Below, piece by piece: positions 34,709 to 43,340 of a stretch of DNA of 64,000 nucleotides. The first letter of the stretch is position 1; each line of letters opens with the position of its first letter. A program made the position numbers and the translations under genes. The DNA lies in contig NZ_CP016364.1 of NCBI RefSeq assembly GCF_001888185.1, positions 3,100,001 through 3,164,000 of the forward strand. The letters are read 5' to 3'. The notes beneath the pieces are model-generated. The model saw only the letters and a program-made list of their open reading frames with translations, had not been told where the DNA came from and made no database searches. Origin of the DNA: Phaeobacter porticola (GTDB taxonomy: Bacteria > Pseudomonadota > Alphaproteobacteria > Rhodobacterales > Rhodobacteraceae).

Positions 34709-35620
34709 CTAACCGTCCGAACTTTTCCGCCGATGTTTCTTGTGTTCTTCCGGCGCATTCTTCGGGTCAATGTCCCGGAGCAGACGGTCTTCGCCTGACA
34801 GGCAAATGAACCGCTTCCCTCGCATTCGTCCGATCAGAGTCAGGCCGACCTCGCGCGCAATTTCCACGCCCCACGCGGTAAATCCCGAACGCGAAACCAA
34901 AACAGGAATACCCATCATCGCGGTCTTAATCACCATCTCAGAGGTCAGGCGCCCAGTCGTATAAAGGATCTTGTCAGAAACATCTGTACCTGTGCTCTGT
35001 ATCCAACCCGCGATTTTATCGACTGCATTGTGTCGGCCGACGTCTTCCATATAAACCAACGGACGATCCTGTTGGCATAAAATAGTGCCATGGATCGCAC
35101 CGGCCTCCAGATACAGTGAAGGCGTGCGGTTGATCTTATGTGCCAGCGCATAAAGCCAGGAGCTCCGCACCTCAACTTCCGGCAGGCGAACGCCTTCCAG
35201 ACCTTCCATCATATCGCCAAAAACTGTCCCGACTGCACAGCCCGATGTACGCGTCTTTTTCTGTAGTTTTTCCTCGTAAGAGGTCTCCACTTCGGTCCGC
35301 ACCACAACTGTTTCCAGCTCTTCGTCATAGTCAATCGCAGTGATCACATCACTATCATGCAACATGCCCTGATTGCGCAGGAACCCCAGCGCCAGATAAT
35401 CTGGATAGTCGCCAATTGTCATGGCCGTGACGATTTCCTGGCGGTTGAGATAGATTGTCAGCGGGCGCTCTTCGACCACGGAAATCTGCGTCACCATACC
35501 GCTGTGGTCGACACCCTCGACAGCCCGTGTCAGACGCGCATTCTCAGGGTTTGGTGCAATCAGATACTCGTCCAGAAGCGACGCGAGCTCCAAGCCGTCA
35601 TCCACCTTCGTCAATTGCAA
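34709..35620 (-). CDS. fdhD: Formate dehydrogenase accessory sulfurtransferase FdhD
   Basis: A 303-residue protein that moves sulfur from a cysteine desulfurase to the bis-MGD cofactor of formate dehydrogenase. The signature ETSYEEKLQKKTRTSGCAVG contains Cys128 only, where the E. coli enzyme has a CxxC-like pair; TTGRLTSEMVIK and VYMEDVGRHNAVDKI follow as in the family. It is the first gene of the mobA-mobB-moeA run with a 61-bp gap. Presence of fdhD predicts a formate dehydrogenase elsewhere in the genome. Confidence 0.92.
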   Translation of the reverse strand: MQLTKVDDGLELASLLDEYLIAPNPENARLTRAVEGVDHSGMVTQISVVEERPLTIYLNRQEIVTAMTIGDYPDYLALGFLRNQGMLHDSDVITAIDYDEELETVVVRTEVETSYEEKLQKKTRTSGCAVGTVFGDMMEGLEGVRLPEVEVRSSWLYALAHKINRTPSLYLEAGAIHGTILCQQDRPLVYMEDVGRHNAVDKIAGWIQSTGTDVSDKILYTTGRLTSEMVIKTAMMGIPVLVSRSGFTAWGVEIAREVGLTLIGRMRGKRFICLSGEDRLLRDIDPKNAPEEHKKHRRKSSDG

Positions 35621-35669
35621 ACCTCCGCTCGTGGCGCTATGCCAATTTCGAATAACCTAGGACCAGATC

Positions 35670-36407
35670 ATGGCAATCACCACCACGAAATCTGCATTTT
35701 GGAAGGGGTTTCGTGATGGTGCACCCTTCATGCTGGTGTCGGGACCATTTGGCCTGTTGTTTGGCGTTCTGGCGGTAGAAGCCGGTCTGATTGTCCCAGA
35801 AGCAATGGTCTTTTCACTCTCGGTTTTTGCAGGTTCAGCGCAATTCACCGCCTTGCAGTTAATGCAGGAAAACGCGCCGTTGGTGATCATTCTGATATCT
35901 GCCCTGGCCGTCAATCTGCGAGTGGCGATGTATTCAGCCTCGCTCACCCCGTATCTGGGCGACGCGCCGTTGTGGCAGCGGGCCTGCGCAGCCTACCTGA
36001 CAGTTGATCAGTCCTACGCACTGTCAATTGTGCAGTTTGAAACCCACCCGCAGATGACGTTGCCACAGCGTATGGCGTATTTCTTTGGCACCAACGGTTG
36101 CGTAGCACCGTGCTGGATGCTGGCGACCTTTGTCGGGGCTCTCGTCGGGGCGCAGATCCCTGCCAGTTGGGGGCTCGACTTTGTGCTGCCACTTGCGTTC
36201 CTGGCCATGATCGGCCCGATGCTGCGCACACCCGCCCATGTCATCGCATGTTTCACGGCCATACTGACCGCCCTGCCGGCAACTGCGCTGCCCTACAATC
36301 TGGGACTGATCGTAGCTGGACTGGTTGGGATGATGGCCGGTGCACAGGCAGAAGTCTGGATCGAAAAGCGCCGCGAAAATCGAGTTTTTGCAAAGGATAC
36401 TGCATGA
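35670..36407 (+). CDS. azlC: AzlC family branched-chain amino acid exporter subunit
   Basis: A 245-residue membrane protein with about seven helices and the AzlC wording FRDGAPFMLVSGPFGLLFGV and FAGSAQFTALQLM. AzlCD form a two-component exporter of branched-chain amino acids or azaleucine in Bacillus. It ends in an ATGA overlap with azlD. Confidence 0.93.
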   Translation: MAITTTKSAFWKGFRDGAPFMLVSGPFGLLFGVLAVEAGLIVPEAMVFSLSVFAGSAQFTALQLMQENAPLVIILISALAVNLRVAMYSASLTPYLGDAPLWQRACAAYLTVDQSYALSIVQFETHPQMTLPQRMAYFFGTNGCVAPCWMLATFVGALVGAQIPASWGLDFVLPLAFLAMIGPMLRTPAHVIACFTAILTALPATALPYNLGLIVAGLVGMMAGAQAEVWIEKRRENRVFAKDTA

Positions 36408-36739
36408 CCCAGGCGCCGGATCAAGCCCTTCTGTGGACCATTATTATCGGACTTGCGCTCGGCAGTTTCGCCTTGCGTTTCGCCTTTATCGGGCTGATGG
36501 GTGGACGCACAATGCCGCCGTGGCTGATGCGCCACCTGCGCTACACCGCTGTGGCAATCATTCCCGCGCTGGTCGCCCCTTTGGTGGCATGGCCTACACC
36601 AACCGGCGGAACGCCCAGCCTGCCCCATATCGCGGTCGCCACCGCTGTCTTTGCACTTGGTTATCTGAGCCGGAATGTGCTGATCGCCATGGGGGGTGGC
36701 GCCGCTGGCTTCTTGGTACTGTTTCTGTTTGTAGGCTAA
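36404..36739 (+). CDS. azlD: AzlD family branched-chain amino acid exporter subunit
   Basis: A 111-residue membrane protein with three to four helices, the small partner of AzlC. Typical wording is RFAFIGLMGGRTMPPWLMRH and RYTAVAIIPALVAPLVAWP. Its ATG overlaps the azlC stop. A hairpin terminator follows. Confidence 0.92.
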   Translation: MTQAPDQALLWTIIIGLALGSFALRFAFIGLMGGRTMPPWLMRHLRYTAVAIIPALVAPLVAWPTPTGGTPSLPHIAVATAVFALGYLSRNVLIAMGGGAAGFLVLFLFVG

Positions 36740-36768
36740 GGGCCACCAGAACAGGTCATGATACAACA

Positions 36769-36794
36769 AAAGCCGCAGGTAATCCTGCGGCTTT
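36769..36794. terminator. Bidirectional terminator between azlD and the lipoprotein gene
   Basis: AAAGCCGCAGG (36769-36779) pairs with CCTGCGGCTTT (36784-36794) around TAAT. An AT-rich flank on both sides allows function in both directions, serving azlD (+) and the convergent 36.8-kb gene (-). Confidence 0.7.
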
Positions 36795-36828
36795 GCCAAT
36801 TGCGATAGGTTGTATGTACGCGTGCGAT

Positions 36829-37497
36829 TTAGCCGCCTGCGTTCAACACCGCGTTGTTCTTGGCCAGACCCTCTTTCAGATCTGCACTGTCGTTTTCACG
36901 ATAACTGCGCGTTGTAACACCGGGCAATGTTGCAAATTGCTCCGACAGTTTGCCGGGATAGAACGTCACATCAATTGTCTCAAAGCCGGGAATTTTCTTC
37001 AGGATCGAGGCTGTGGCATTGGCACAAAAAGCACCGGGCACACGGCCATTGCGAGTGACCAGCTGATAGGCCCGCTGCGCCTGTTCTGGTGTCACCTCGA
37101 CCGTCTGCACCACCACGTGATGGGTACTGCGTGCGTGCGATCCGCGATAGGCTTTTTCCACTCCGGGTGTAATGCCGTACAACACGTCGTCGCGCTCTGG
37201 CACCACATCCGCGTAGAAAGAGCCAGCTGGATCAAAAATCACCCGCTCGGACGCGTTAATCATCAGCGAGGTATGCGCGCCCTTCCCGGTACGATTGTTG
37301 ATCATCGTATAAAGGGTGAGAGACGGCGGCCCACTGTCGCGATAGGCCACGCGCTGCAATGTCGCATCATCCGCATTGGGCTGCTGCTGTGCCGCACAAG
37401 CTGTCATCACCGCAAGCGCACCGGTCAGGGCTGCAATCCGCAGTCCTGTTGCCAGTCGGCGAACGCCCCAGCGTCCACAAAGATCAGTGTCCGTCAC
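36829..37497 (-). CDS. Putative lipoprotein with a permuted papain-like fold
   Basis: A 222-residue protein with a basic start, a hydrophobic leader and a lipobox-like MTAC (Cys34). The conserved part has His75 in GKGAHTSLMIN, a His cluster STHHVVV at 125-130 and Cys158 in GAFCANATASILKKIPG. The order His before Cys is that of circularly permuted NlpC/P60 (LRAT-like) cysteine hydrolases, which would act on cell wall or lipids. The catalytic role is inferred. It is convergent with azlD and just downstream of oxidase subunit IV. Confidence 0.65.
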   Translation of the reverse strand: MTDTDLCGRWGVRRLATGLRIAALTGALAVMTACAAQQQPNADDATLQRVAYRDSGPPSLTLYTMINNRTGKGAHTSLMINASERVIFDPAGSFYADVVPERDDVLYGITPGVEKAYRGSHARSTHHVVVQTVEVTPEQAQRAYQLVTRNGRVPGAFCANATASILKKIPGFETIDVTFYPGKLSEQFATLPGVTTRSYRENDSADLKEGLAKNNAVLNAGG

Positions 37498-37500
37498 GGA

Positions 37501-37635
37501 TCAGGTTGCGAATACGGCAAGGAACACCACAAAGATAAGCGCTGCGATGCAGAACCGTGTGGTGAATTTGAGGAAGCCGTTATAGGTTTTTTCCTGAACG
37601 GTAATATCCATCGAACCGTGTTTATGGTCAGCCAT
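37501..37635 (-). CDS. aa3-type cytochrome c oxidase subunit IV
   Basis: A 44-residue membrane peptide, MADHKHGSMDITVQEKTYNG onward, with a single helix at about residues 23-42. This is the characteristic small subunit IV of alphaproteobacterial aa3 oxidases (PF07835). The start at ATG 37635 is preceded by AGGAATGG; longer in-frame starts would run into unrelated sequence. Its spacing of only three bases before the lipoprotein gene suggests co-transcription. Confidence 0.88.
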   Translation of the reverse strand: MADHKHGSMDITVQEKTYNGFLKFTTRFCIAALIFVVFLAVFAT

Positions 37636-37699
37636 GTGTCCATTCCTATTCGCATCTGTTTTTCGCTGGATACTGGATTTCACAGGCCCTGTCACCACG

Positions 37700-38269
37700 T
37701 CAATCCCGCGCATCTTCGCCAAAAACGGGCCTGAACACCGCGTCGCAGGCGTCGTAGCCGTAGCCCCACCGCCAGCTCAACCCGCTACAAGGGCCTCCAC
37801 CGAATCGCACCGCGTGGTACATGGCGCTGGCTATGGGTGTCGCAACCCCCCCCAGATCGGTCAGTCTCGTCTCTACACAGCTGCGTAGAGCCACATCCGC
37901 CTGCAGCCGGGCGATTTGGCTCGCAACCGCGTCTGTTGCCCCATCTGCATTATGATACCGGCGGTCATGGGCGACGCAGCAAGTCTCAAACGGTGGACCA
38001 CCAGCTGCACCCAGGTTTGGATCTGGCTGGCCAGACAATTGTCGCCATATCGCGGAAAGCCCGCCACTGCACCCATCGGTGACAAAGGGGCTAGGTTTGT
38101 GTCCGGCTTCGCGGGCCACCTGCATCAATCCACGGTGCGCAGCGCCTTCTGACCGATTCCATAAACCGGGGGGCATATCATCAGACGCAATCGCCACCGA
38201 TGCAGACAGGGCCTGCAGGACTGATAGCGCACCCGCAACACCATAGCGCCAGTCAGGTCTCAGCCGCAT
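37700..38269 (-). CDS. Secreted phospholipase A2-like protein
   Basis: A 189-residue protein with an N-terminal leader (to about residue 28) and a core with TDGCSGG, a Ca-loop-like segment, and FETCCVAHDRRYH, the CCxxHDxxY motif of phospholipase A2 (His and Asp catalytic pair). Further Cys residues allow disulfides, as expected for an exported enzyme. A PLA2-like fold is inferred from this motif; activity is untested. I use ATG 38269, which overlaps the DUF6173 stop by 17 bases; ATG 38290 is an alternative. No recognisable partner lies beside it. Confidence 0.6.
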   Translation of the reverse strand: MRLRPDWRYGVAGALSVLQALSASVAIASDDMPPGLWNRSEGAAHRGLMQVAREAGHKPSPFVTDGCSGGLSAIWRQLSGQPDPNLGAAGGPPFETCCVAHDRRYHNADGATDAVASQIARLQADVALRSCVETRLTDLGGVATPIASAMYHAVRFGGGPCSGLSWRWGYGYDACDAVFRPVFGEDARD

Positions 38270-38717
38270 CGGCCTCAAGATCAGAGACAAGCCGGAACCC
38301 GATGCGGTTGGCCGGGGCGGCTTCGTTGCGCTTGGGCAGCGCCCGCAGCATCACGTTCAGCTGGCTGACATGCTGCACAAGCTGGGTGCGCGCACCGCTG
38401 GTATCGCTGCCATAATAGGTGATAATATCGGGATCGAAATAACCCATTCCTTCGATCCGCATCACACCGGCATCGCCGCCGGCAAACCCCATTGCGACCT
38501 CCTGTTCGCCGTCCAGCTGCTCTTCAAAGTTCTTGATATAAAGGATCAACCGCTCATACGCCCAGCGTGCAGCGCTTTTGTTGTCGACCGGTTTTTGCAG
38601 CGGCTCTGGCACCGTCACGATCCCATTGCAAGCATTAGGGTCGGAATGGACCTCGTGAACGCAGGGCAAAACGGCAGCCTCGGCAGCCTCGGCGCTGGTT
38701 GCGATTTCGTCAGTCAT
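38253..38717 (-). CDS. DUF6173 family protein
   Basis: A 154-residue soluble protein with an acidic, Ala-rich N-terminus (TDEIATSAEAAEAAVLPC), then a predicted alpha/beta domain with ARWAYERLILYIKNFEEQLD and YGSDTSGARTQLVQHVSQLN. I recognise it as DUF6173, with no known function. The start at ATG 38717 has GGGAGAGG nearby. It lies 23 bases from the MBL hydrolase stop and overlaps the PLA2-like gene start, so the three form a dense minus-strand run. Confidence 0.75.
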   Translation of the reverse strand: MTDEIATSAEAAEAAVLPCVHEVHSDPNACNGIVTVPEPLQKPVDNKSAARWAYERLILYIKNFEEQLDGEQEVAMGFAGGDAGVMRIEGMGYFDPDIITYYGSDTSGARTQLVQHVSQLNVMLRALPKRNEAAPANRIGFRLVSDLEADAAET

Positions 38718-38740
38718 GACCTCTCCCTTTCTAGGGGCGA

Positions 38741-39778
38741 TCACCCCTTACGCTGGTAGAGCCAGGCTCCGTCGGCACGGCGACTGCGATCAACCTGACC
38801 CAAATGGTACAGATGATTTACATGGGCCACCGCCTCGACCAAAGCAAGCCCGTATTCCCCGCCGCCGATCTTGCGCTTGAACAGCGGTCCAAAGCACTCA
38901 GCAGCAGTCCTCGGTTCATCCAGATGTTCCAGCAACCGCGCCAGCGCGCCGTGATGATTGTCGATCAGCTGCGTCATTCGATGCGGCAGGCCGAGAAATG
39001 GTAGCTTATGCCCGCCCAGGGCCAGCTGATCGGGCCGCGTCAATGGAGCCAGCCGCTCGCAGGCTTCCAGCCATTCGGCCACCGGATCCGCCATCGGCTC
39101 GGTGGCATAAACCCCGATATTGGGGCTGATAGAGGACAGGACTTGATCGCCGGTTATCACCAAATTGTCATCGCGGCTCCAGAATGTCGCATGTTCCGGC
39201 GCATGACCGTTGCCCATATGGACATCCCAATCACGCCCCCCCATGCGAAACACATCTCCCTGCTGAATACGGCTAAAACCCAACGGCATCGGGTAGACCG
39301 TATCAGCGAAATTGAAGGGTCGTTCCGCCACCCGTGCGTCGTAGATTTCGGGGGCCATGCCCGCGCTGCGGTAAAACCTCAGCGTTTCCTCAGGCCAGTT
39401 TTCCTGCACATCCAGCGTCAGCATGCGCGAAAACAACCACGCGGTCCGCGTGGTCACCAATTCAGCACCATGAACAGACTGAAACCAACCGGCATTGCCG
39501 ATGTGATCAGGGTGATGATGGGTCACCACCACGCGGCCCACAGGTTTGCCGCCCAAAGGTCCCGCCATCAACTGCTCCCAGATACGGCGGGTCTTGTTAG
39601 AGGACATGCCGGTATCGACAATTGTCCAGCCATCGCCGTCATCCAATGCATAGACATTGACGTGATCCAGCTTCATTGGCAGCGGCAGCCGCATCCACAG
39701 GACCCCCTCGGCGACCTCAATCGCCTCGCCGGAGGCGGGGGGCTCGCTCCACGGACCTTGAGGGCGGGGGCTGGTCAT
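38741..39778 (-). CDS. MBL-fold metallo-hydrolase
   Basis: A 345-residue zinc-dependent hydrolase. The metal motif is VVTHHHPDHIGNAG, with further ligands in GNGHAPEHATFW and VITGDQVLSS, and a C-terminal helical part. It is coupled by ATGA to the acyl-CoA dehydrogenase upstream. Such pairs suggest hydrolysis of a thioester or lactone made by that enzyme, but the substrate is not readable. Confidence 0.88.
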   Translation of the reverse strand: MTSPRPQGPWSEPPASGEAIEVAEGVLWMRLPLPMKLDHVNVYALDDGDGWTIVDTGMSSNKTRRIWEQLMAGPLGGKPVGRVVVTHHHPDHIGNAGWFQSVHGAELVTTRTAWLFSRMLTLDVQENWPEETLRFYRSAGMAPEIYDARVAERPFNFADTVYPMPLGFSRIQQGDVFRMGGRDWDVHMGNGHAPEHATFWSRDDNLVITGDQVLSSISPNIGVYATEPMADPVAEWLEACERLAPLTRPDQLALGGHKLPFLGLPHRMTQLIDNHHGALARLLEHLDEPRTAAECFGPLFKRKIGGGEYGLALVEAVAHVNHLYHLGQVDRSRRADGAWLYQRKG

Positions 39779-41481
39779 CCGTCAGCCAACTCGTCCAGCG
39801 TGAGGGCGCGCGCACCCTCCGCCCCGGATTGCACATGGGCCAGCAATGACGCGTGTTCCGGCAGCAGTCGATTGATGTAAAAGCGGGCCAGCTTTTCGCG
39901 CGGCCCGCCCAGATCTGCCATCGCCGCCGCCAGATGATAGTGTCCCCCCAACACGCGAGCAAAGGCGTGAAGGAACGGTACGGCCCCGGCAAAACGGTCA
40001 TCCATGTCCCCCTGTGCCGTAAGCCATTCGGTCCCCTCGCGCAGGGATTCGCAGGCCTGCCATACAGCTTCGGCCATATTGGGGTGCGTTGTGCGGGCCC
40101 GCTCTGCCTGCTCTTCGATCTCGTCAATCAGGCGATGGGCCATATCACCACCATCCATCATTTTGCGCGCCACCAGATCCATCGCCTGAATACCGTTGGT
40201 ACCTTCGTAGATAGCGGTCACCCGGACATCGCGATAATACTGTGCCGCCCCGGTTTCCTCAATAAAGCCCATACCGCCATGCACCTGCACGCCAGTTTCA
40301 GCCACCCGCATACCCGTTTCGGTGCCAAAGGCCTTGGCGATAGGGGTCAAAAAGGCTGCCCTTGCAGCCCAATCCTGCATGCCGGTGGCAGTTTGCATAT
40401 CAATGGCTTGGGCGCAGGCCAATAGGATCGCGCGTGAGGCAAACAAATCCGCCTTCATCTCCATCAACATCCGGCGCACATCTGCGTGGTCAACGATGGT
40501 GCCCGAGGCCGATCTGCCCTGCCTGCGTTCCAACGCGTAGGACAGCGCCTTTTGATACGCCGCACCGGCAATGCCAACCCCCTGCCCGCCGACACCAAGA
40601 CGGGCGTTGTTCATCATGGTGAACATGGCCGCCAAACCACCACCGGGTTTGCCGATGATCCAACCAATGGCGTCATCATACTGCATCACACAAGTTGGCG
40701 AGCCGTGCAGGCCCATCTTATGCTCAAGGCTGACCACTTTTAGCGTATTGGCCTTGCCGGGATTGCCCTCTGAATCGGGTAGATATTTGGGCACCAAAAA
40801 CAGCGAGATCCCCTTGGTACCAGGCGCTGCATCGGGCAGCCGCGCCAGCACCAGATGGCAGATATTTCCCGCAAAATCATTGTCCCCCCAGGAAATATAA
40901 ATCTTTTGGCCACTGATCGCGTAGGTGCCATCATCCAGTGGCTCGGCCTTGGAAGTCAGCGCGCCGACATCCGAACCGGCCTGCGGTTCTGTCAGGTTCA
41001 TGGTGCCCGACCACTCGCCGGAAATCAGCTTCGGCAAATACAACGCCTTGATGTCGTCGCTTGCGTGATGCTCCAATGCCTCGATTTGACCCTGACTCAT
41101 TAGCGGGGCAAGTTGCAACGAGAGACACGCGCCAGACATCATCTCATTCACAGCTGTGGTCAGGGTCATCGGCAGCCCCATACCCCCGAACTCCTCGGAT
41201 GCGCTCATCCCAATCCAGCCTCCGGCAGCGATGGCCGACCAGCCTTCGGCGTACCCCGGTGAGCTGCGCAGAACGCCGTTTTCCAGATGCGCAGGCTGTA
41301 AGTCCCCGCCACGGTTCAACGGCGCCATGATCTCGTCACATAGTTTACCGGCTTCCGTCAGGATCGCTGTCGTCACGTCTTCGCCTGCCTCAGCGAAACG
41401 ATCCGTTGCAGTGATGTCGCTGAAACCAACGATGTGATCCAAAAGAAACTGATACTCAGGAACGGGCGCACGGAAGGTCAT
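39775..41481 (-). CDS. Acyl-CoA dehydrogenase, large class with C-terminal extension
   Basis: A 568-residue flavoprotein, longer than the usual 380 residues, with a central ACAD core and an extra C-terminal helical domain (PF12806-like). The catalytic-type stretch is AIYEGTNGIQAMDL, and MNLTEPQAGSDVGAL is the FAD-binding loop. DmdC, the methylthiopropanoyl-CoA dehydrogenase of DMSP demethylation, belongs to this class, but many others do too, so I do not assign it. It is divergent from sua5 and precedes the MBL hydrolase. Confidence 0.88.
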   Translation of the reverse strand: MTFRAPVPEYQFLLDHIVGFSDITATDRFAEAGEDVTTAILTEAGKLCDEIMAPLNRGGDLQPAHLENGVLRSSPGYAEGWSAIAAGGWIGMSASEEFGGMGLPMTLTTAVNEMMSGACLSLQLAPLMSQGQIEALEHHASDDIKALYLPKLISGEWSGTMNLTEPQAGSDVGALTSKAEPLDDGTYAISGQKIYISWGDNDFAGNICHLVLARLPDAAPGTKGISLFLVPKYLPDSEGNPGKANTLKVVSLEHKMGLHGSPTCVMQYDDAIGWIIGKPGGGLAAMFTMMNNARLGVGGQGVGIAGAAYQKALSYALERRQGRSASGTIVDHADVRRMLMEMKADLFASRAILLACAQAIDMQTATGMQDWAARAAFLTPIAKAFGTETGMRVAETGVQVHGGMGFIEETGAAQYYRDVRVTAIYEGTNGIQAMDLVARKMMDGGDMAHRLIDEIEEQAERARTTHPNMAEAVWQACESLREGTEWLTAQGDMDDRFAGAVPFLHAFARVLGGHYHLAAAMADLGGPREKLARFYINRLLPEHASLLAHVQSGAEGARALTLDELADG

Positions 41482-41611
41482 GTCTGGCCTCTTTCAAAGG
41501 GCGGGTCGGGGCAGCCTTGGCATCATTGCCCCAAACCTTTATGTTAAACGTCTTGTCCGATTACCTAACCGGGCCCCCTATTCAAGCAACCAAAACGCCG
41601 CGTCACCAACC

Positions 41612-42559
41612 ATGCACAGTTCTCAAACCCGTATCCTGTCCGCAACGTCACAGGATATCCGCACTGCTGCGGATCTGCTCCACACAGGCGCATTGGTCGC
41701 GTTTCCCACCGAAACAGTCTATGGCCTCGGCGCTGACGCCCGCCAAAGCAATGCTGTCGAAGCGCTTTATGCGGCCAAGGGTCGGCCCAGCTTCAACCCG
41801 CTTATAGCGCATATGCACTCAATCGAGGCGGCACAGCGCCACGTAATCTGGTCTGACACAGCGAGCAAACTAGCAGAGGCATTTTGGCCCGGTCCGCTGA
41901 CGCTGGTCTTGCCGCTGCGGCAGGGGCACGGGATTTCGCCACTGGTCACCGCCGGGCTGGACACGCTTGGCATTCGCATCCCGGCGCATCCGACAGCGCG
42001 CGCCCTGCTGGCTGCGCTCGACGGTCCCGTTGCGGCCCCCTCTGCCAATCCCTCCGGGCGGATCAGCCCAACCACAAGAGGACATGTGATGGCAGGGTTG
42101 AACGGGCGCATCGCCGCGGTGGTTGATGATGGTCCTTGCGGTGTTGGCGTGGAATCCACCATTGTGGGGCTTGCTGGCGACACCCCGCTGCTGCTTCGGC
42201 CCGGCGGACTGGCGCAGGAAGACATCGACGCCATCCTCGGCCATGCCCTAGCCCCGCGTGATGTTACAGACCCATTAACTGCACCGGGCCAGTTGCTGTC
42301 ACATTATGCGCCGCAGGCCCCCGTGCGCCTTGGGGTAACCCAGCCGGAAAAAGACGAGCTTTACCTTGGCTTTGGGCCGGTTCCCTGTGATCTGAACCTG
42401 TCGATCAGCGGCAATCTGCGCGAAGCAGCGGCCAATCTCTTTGGACATTTTCACACGTTGGATGCCATGCAGCGTCCGATCGCCGTCGCCCCTATTCCCA
42501 ACCACGGTCTGGGGGCCGCGATCAATGACCGGCTCGCCCGCGCTGCTGCTCCGCGCTAG
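41612..42559 (+). CDS. L-threonylcarbamoyladenylate synthase, Sua5 type
   Basis: A 315-residue YrdC-fold enzyme with a C-terminal Sua5 domain that makes threonylcarbamoyl-AMP for t6A tRNA modification. Motifs are FPTETVYGLGADARQ, KGRPSFNPL and APSANPSGRISPT, and GQLLSHYAPQAPVRLG begins the C-terminal domain. I take ATG 41612; the open frame begins earlier but the upstream residues are unlike the family. It lies divergent to the acyl-CoA dehydrogenase. Confidence 0.94.
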   Translation: MHSSQTRILSATSQDIRTAADLLHTGALVAFPTETVYGLGADARQSNAVEALYAAKGRPSFNPLIAHMHSIEAAQRHVIWSDTASKLAEAFWPGPLTLVLPLRQGHGISPLVTAGLDTLGIRIPAHPTARALLAALDGPVAAPSANPSGRISPTTRGHVMAGLNGRIAAVVDDGPCGVGVESTIVGLAGDTPLLLRPGGLAQEDIDAILGHALAPRDVTDPLTAPGQLLSHYAPQAPVRLGVTQPEKDELYLGFGPVPCDLNLSISGNLREAAANLFGHFHTLDAMQRPIAVAPIPNHGLGAAINDRLARAAAPR

Positions 42560-42603
42560 CGTCGACCAAAAGGTGACAAGCGGTGCCCACAGCGATCTGC
42601 GGA

Positions 42604-43167
42604 TCAGGCGTGACCGGCACTGGTCGACAGGGTCAGTGGATCCACCCCAAGCGAGCGCAAGGCGGCCTCCCATTTGGCATCATCAGGCAGTGCGAACACG
42701 ACATCCGGCGTTGCCGCCGCGGTCAGCCAGCCATTGCTGGCGATTTCACTCTCCAGCTGGCCCGGACCCCAGCCCGCATATCCCAGCATAACCATCAACT
42801 GCTCCGGGCCTCGTCCGGCTGCGATATCCTCCAACACGTCCACTGTTGCGGTCATCGAAAAGGCTTCGGAAACCCTAAGCGAACTGACATTGGATTTATA
42901 TTCAGGTGAATGCAGCACAAAACCGCGCTGCGTCTCGACCGGGCCGCCAAAGCGCACCGGCAACGCAGCCTCTTCGGCGCTGCGAGGGCTGATTTCCAGC
43001 TGTTCCAGCAGGTTCGACAGATCCACCCCTTCTGCGGGTTTATTCACGATCAGACCCATGGCACCGTCATCTTCGTGAGAGCACAGTAATATCAGCGAAT
43101 GCTCAAACCGTGTGTCACCGATGCCGGGCATCGCAATCAGCAGTTCGCCGGTAAGATCCATTTGCAC
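42604..43167 (-). CDS. YqgE/AlgH family protein
   Basis: A 187-residue protein with family wording TGELLIAMPGIGDTRFEHSL, GAMGLIVNKPAEGV, RFGGPVETQRGFVLH and LGYAGWGPGQLESEI. The family (UPF0301) has no established function. It is convergent with sua5. Confidence 0.92.
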   Translation of the reverse strand: MQMDLTGELLIAMPGIGDTRFEHSLILLCSHEDDGAMGLIVNKPAEGVDLSNLLEQLEISPRSAEEAALPVRFGGPVETQRGFVLHSPEYKSNVSSLRVSEAFSMTATVDVLEDIAAGRGPEQLMVMLGYAGWGPGQLESEIASNGWLTAAATPDVVFALPDDAKWEAALRSLGVDPLTLSTSAGHA

Positions 43168-43340
43168 CTGTCGTCCTTTTGTTATTGCCGCCAGCTGTCA
43201 CCAGTTGGCGTATCTGCACCCCATCACAATGGCCACCCGCAGGCAGAGGTTCAAGGCCAACCGACATCAAAGCCACGGCTGACTGCTGCTGACTTGAACG
43301 TGACTTGGCAATTCCGGCGGAAATGCGCATGTAAGCTGGC

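Noticed and set aside
34648-34770. N-terminal extension of MobA
   Set aside because: Arg-rich and unrelated to MobA; ATG 34647 has a strong ribosome site.
36340-37734. Long plus-strand frame of 464 codons
   Set aside because: It overlaps azlD and runs opposite the lipoprotein and oxidase subunit genes, with Cys/Arg/His-rich nonsense composition.
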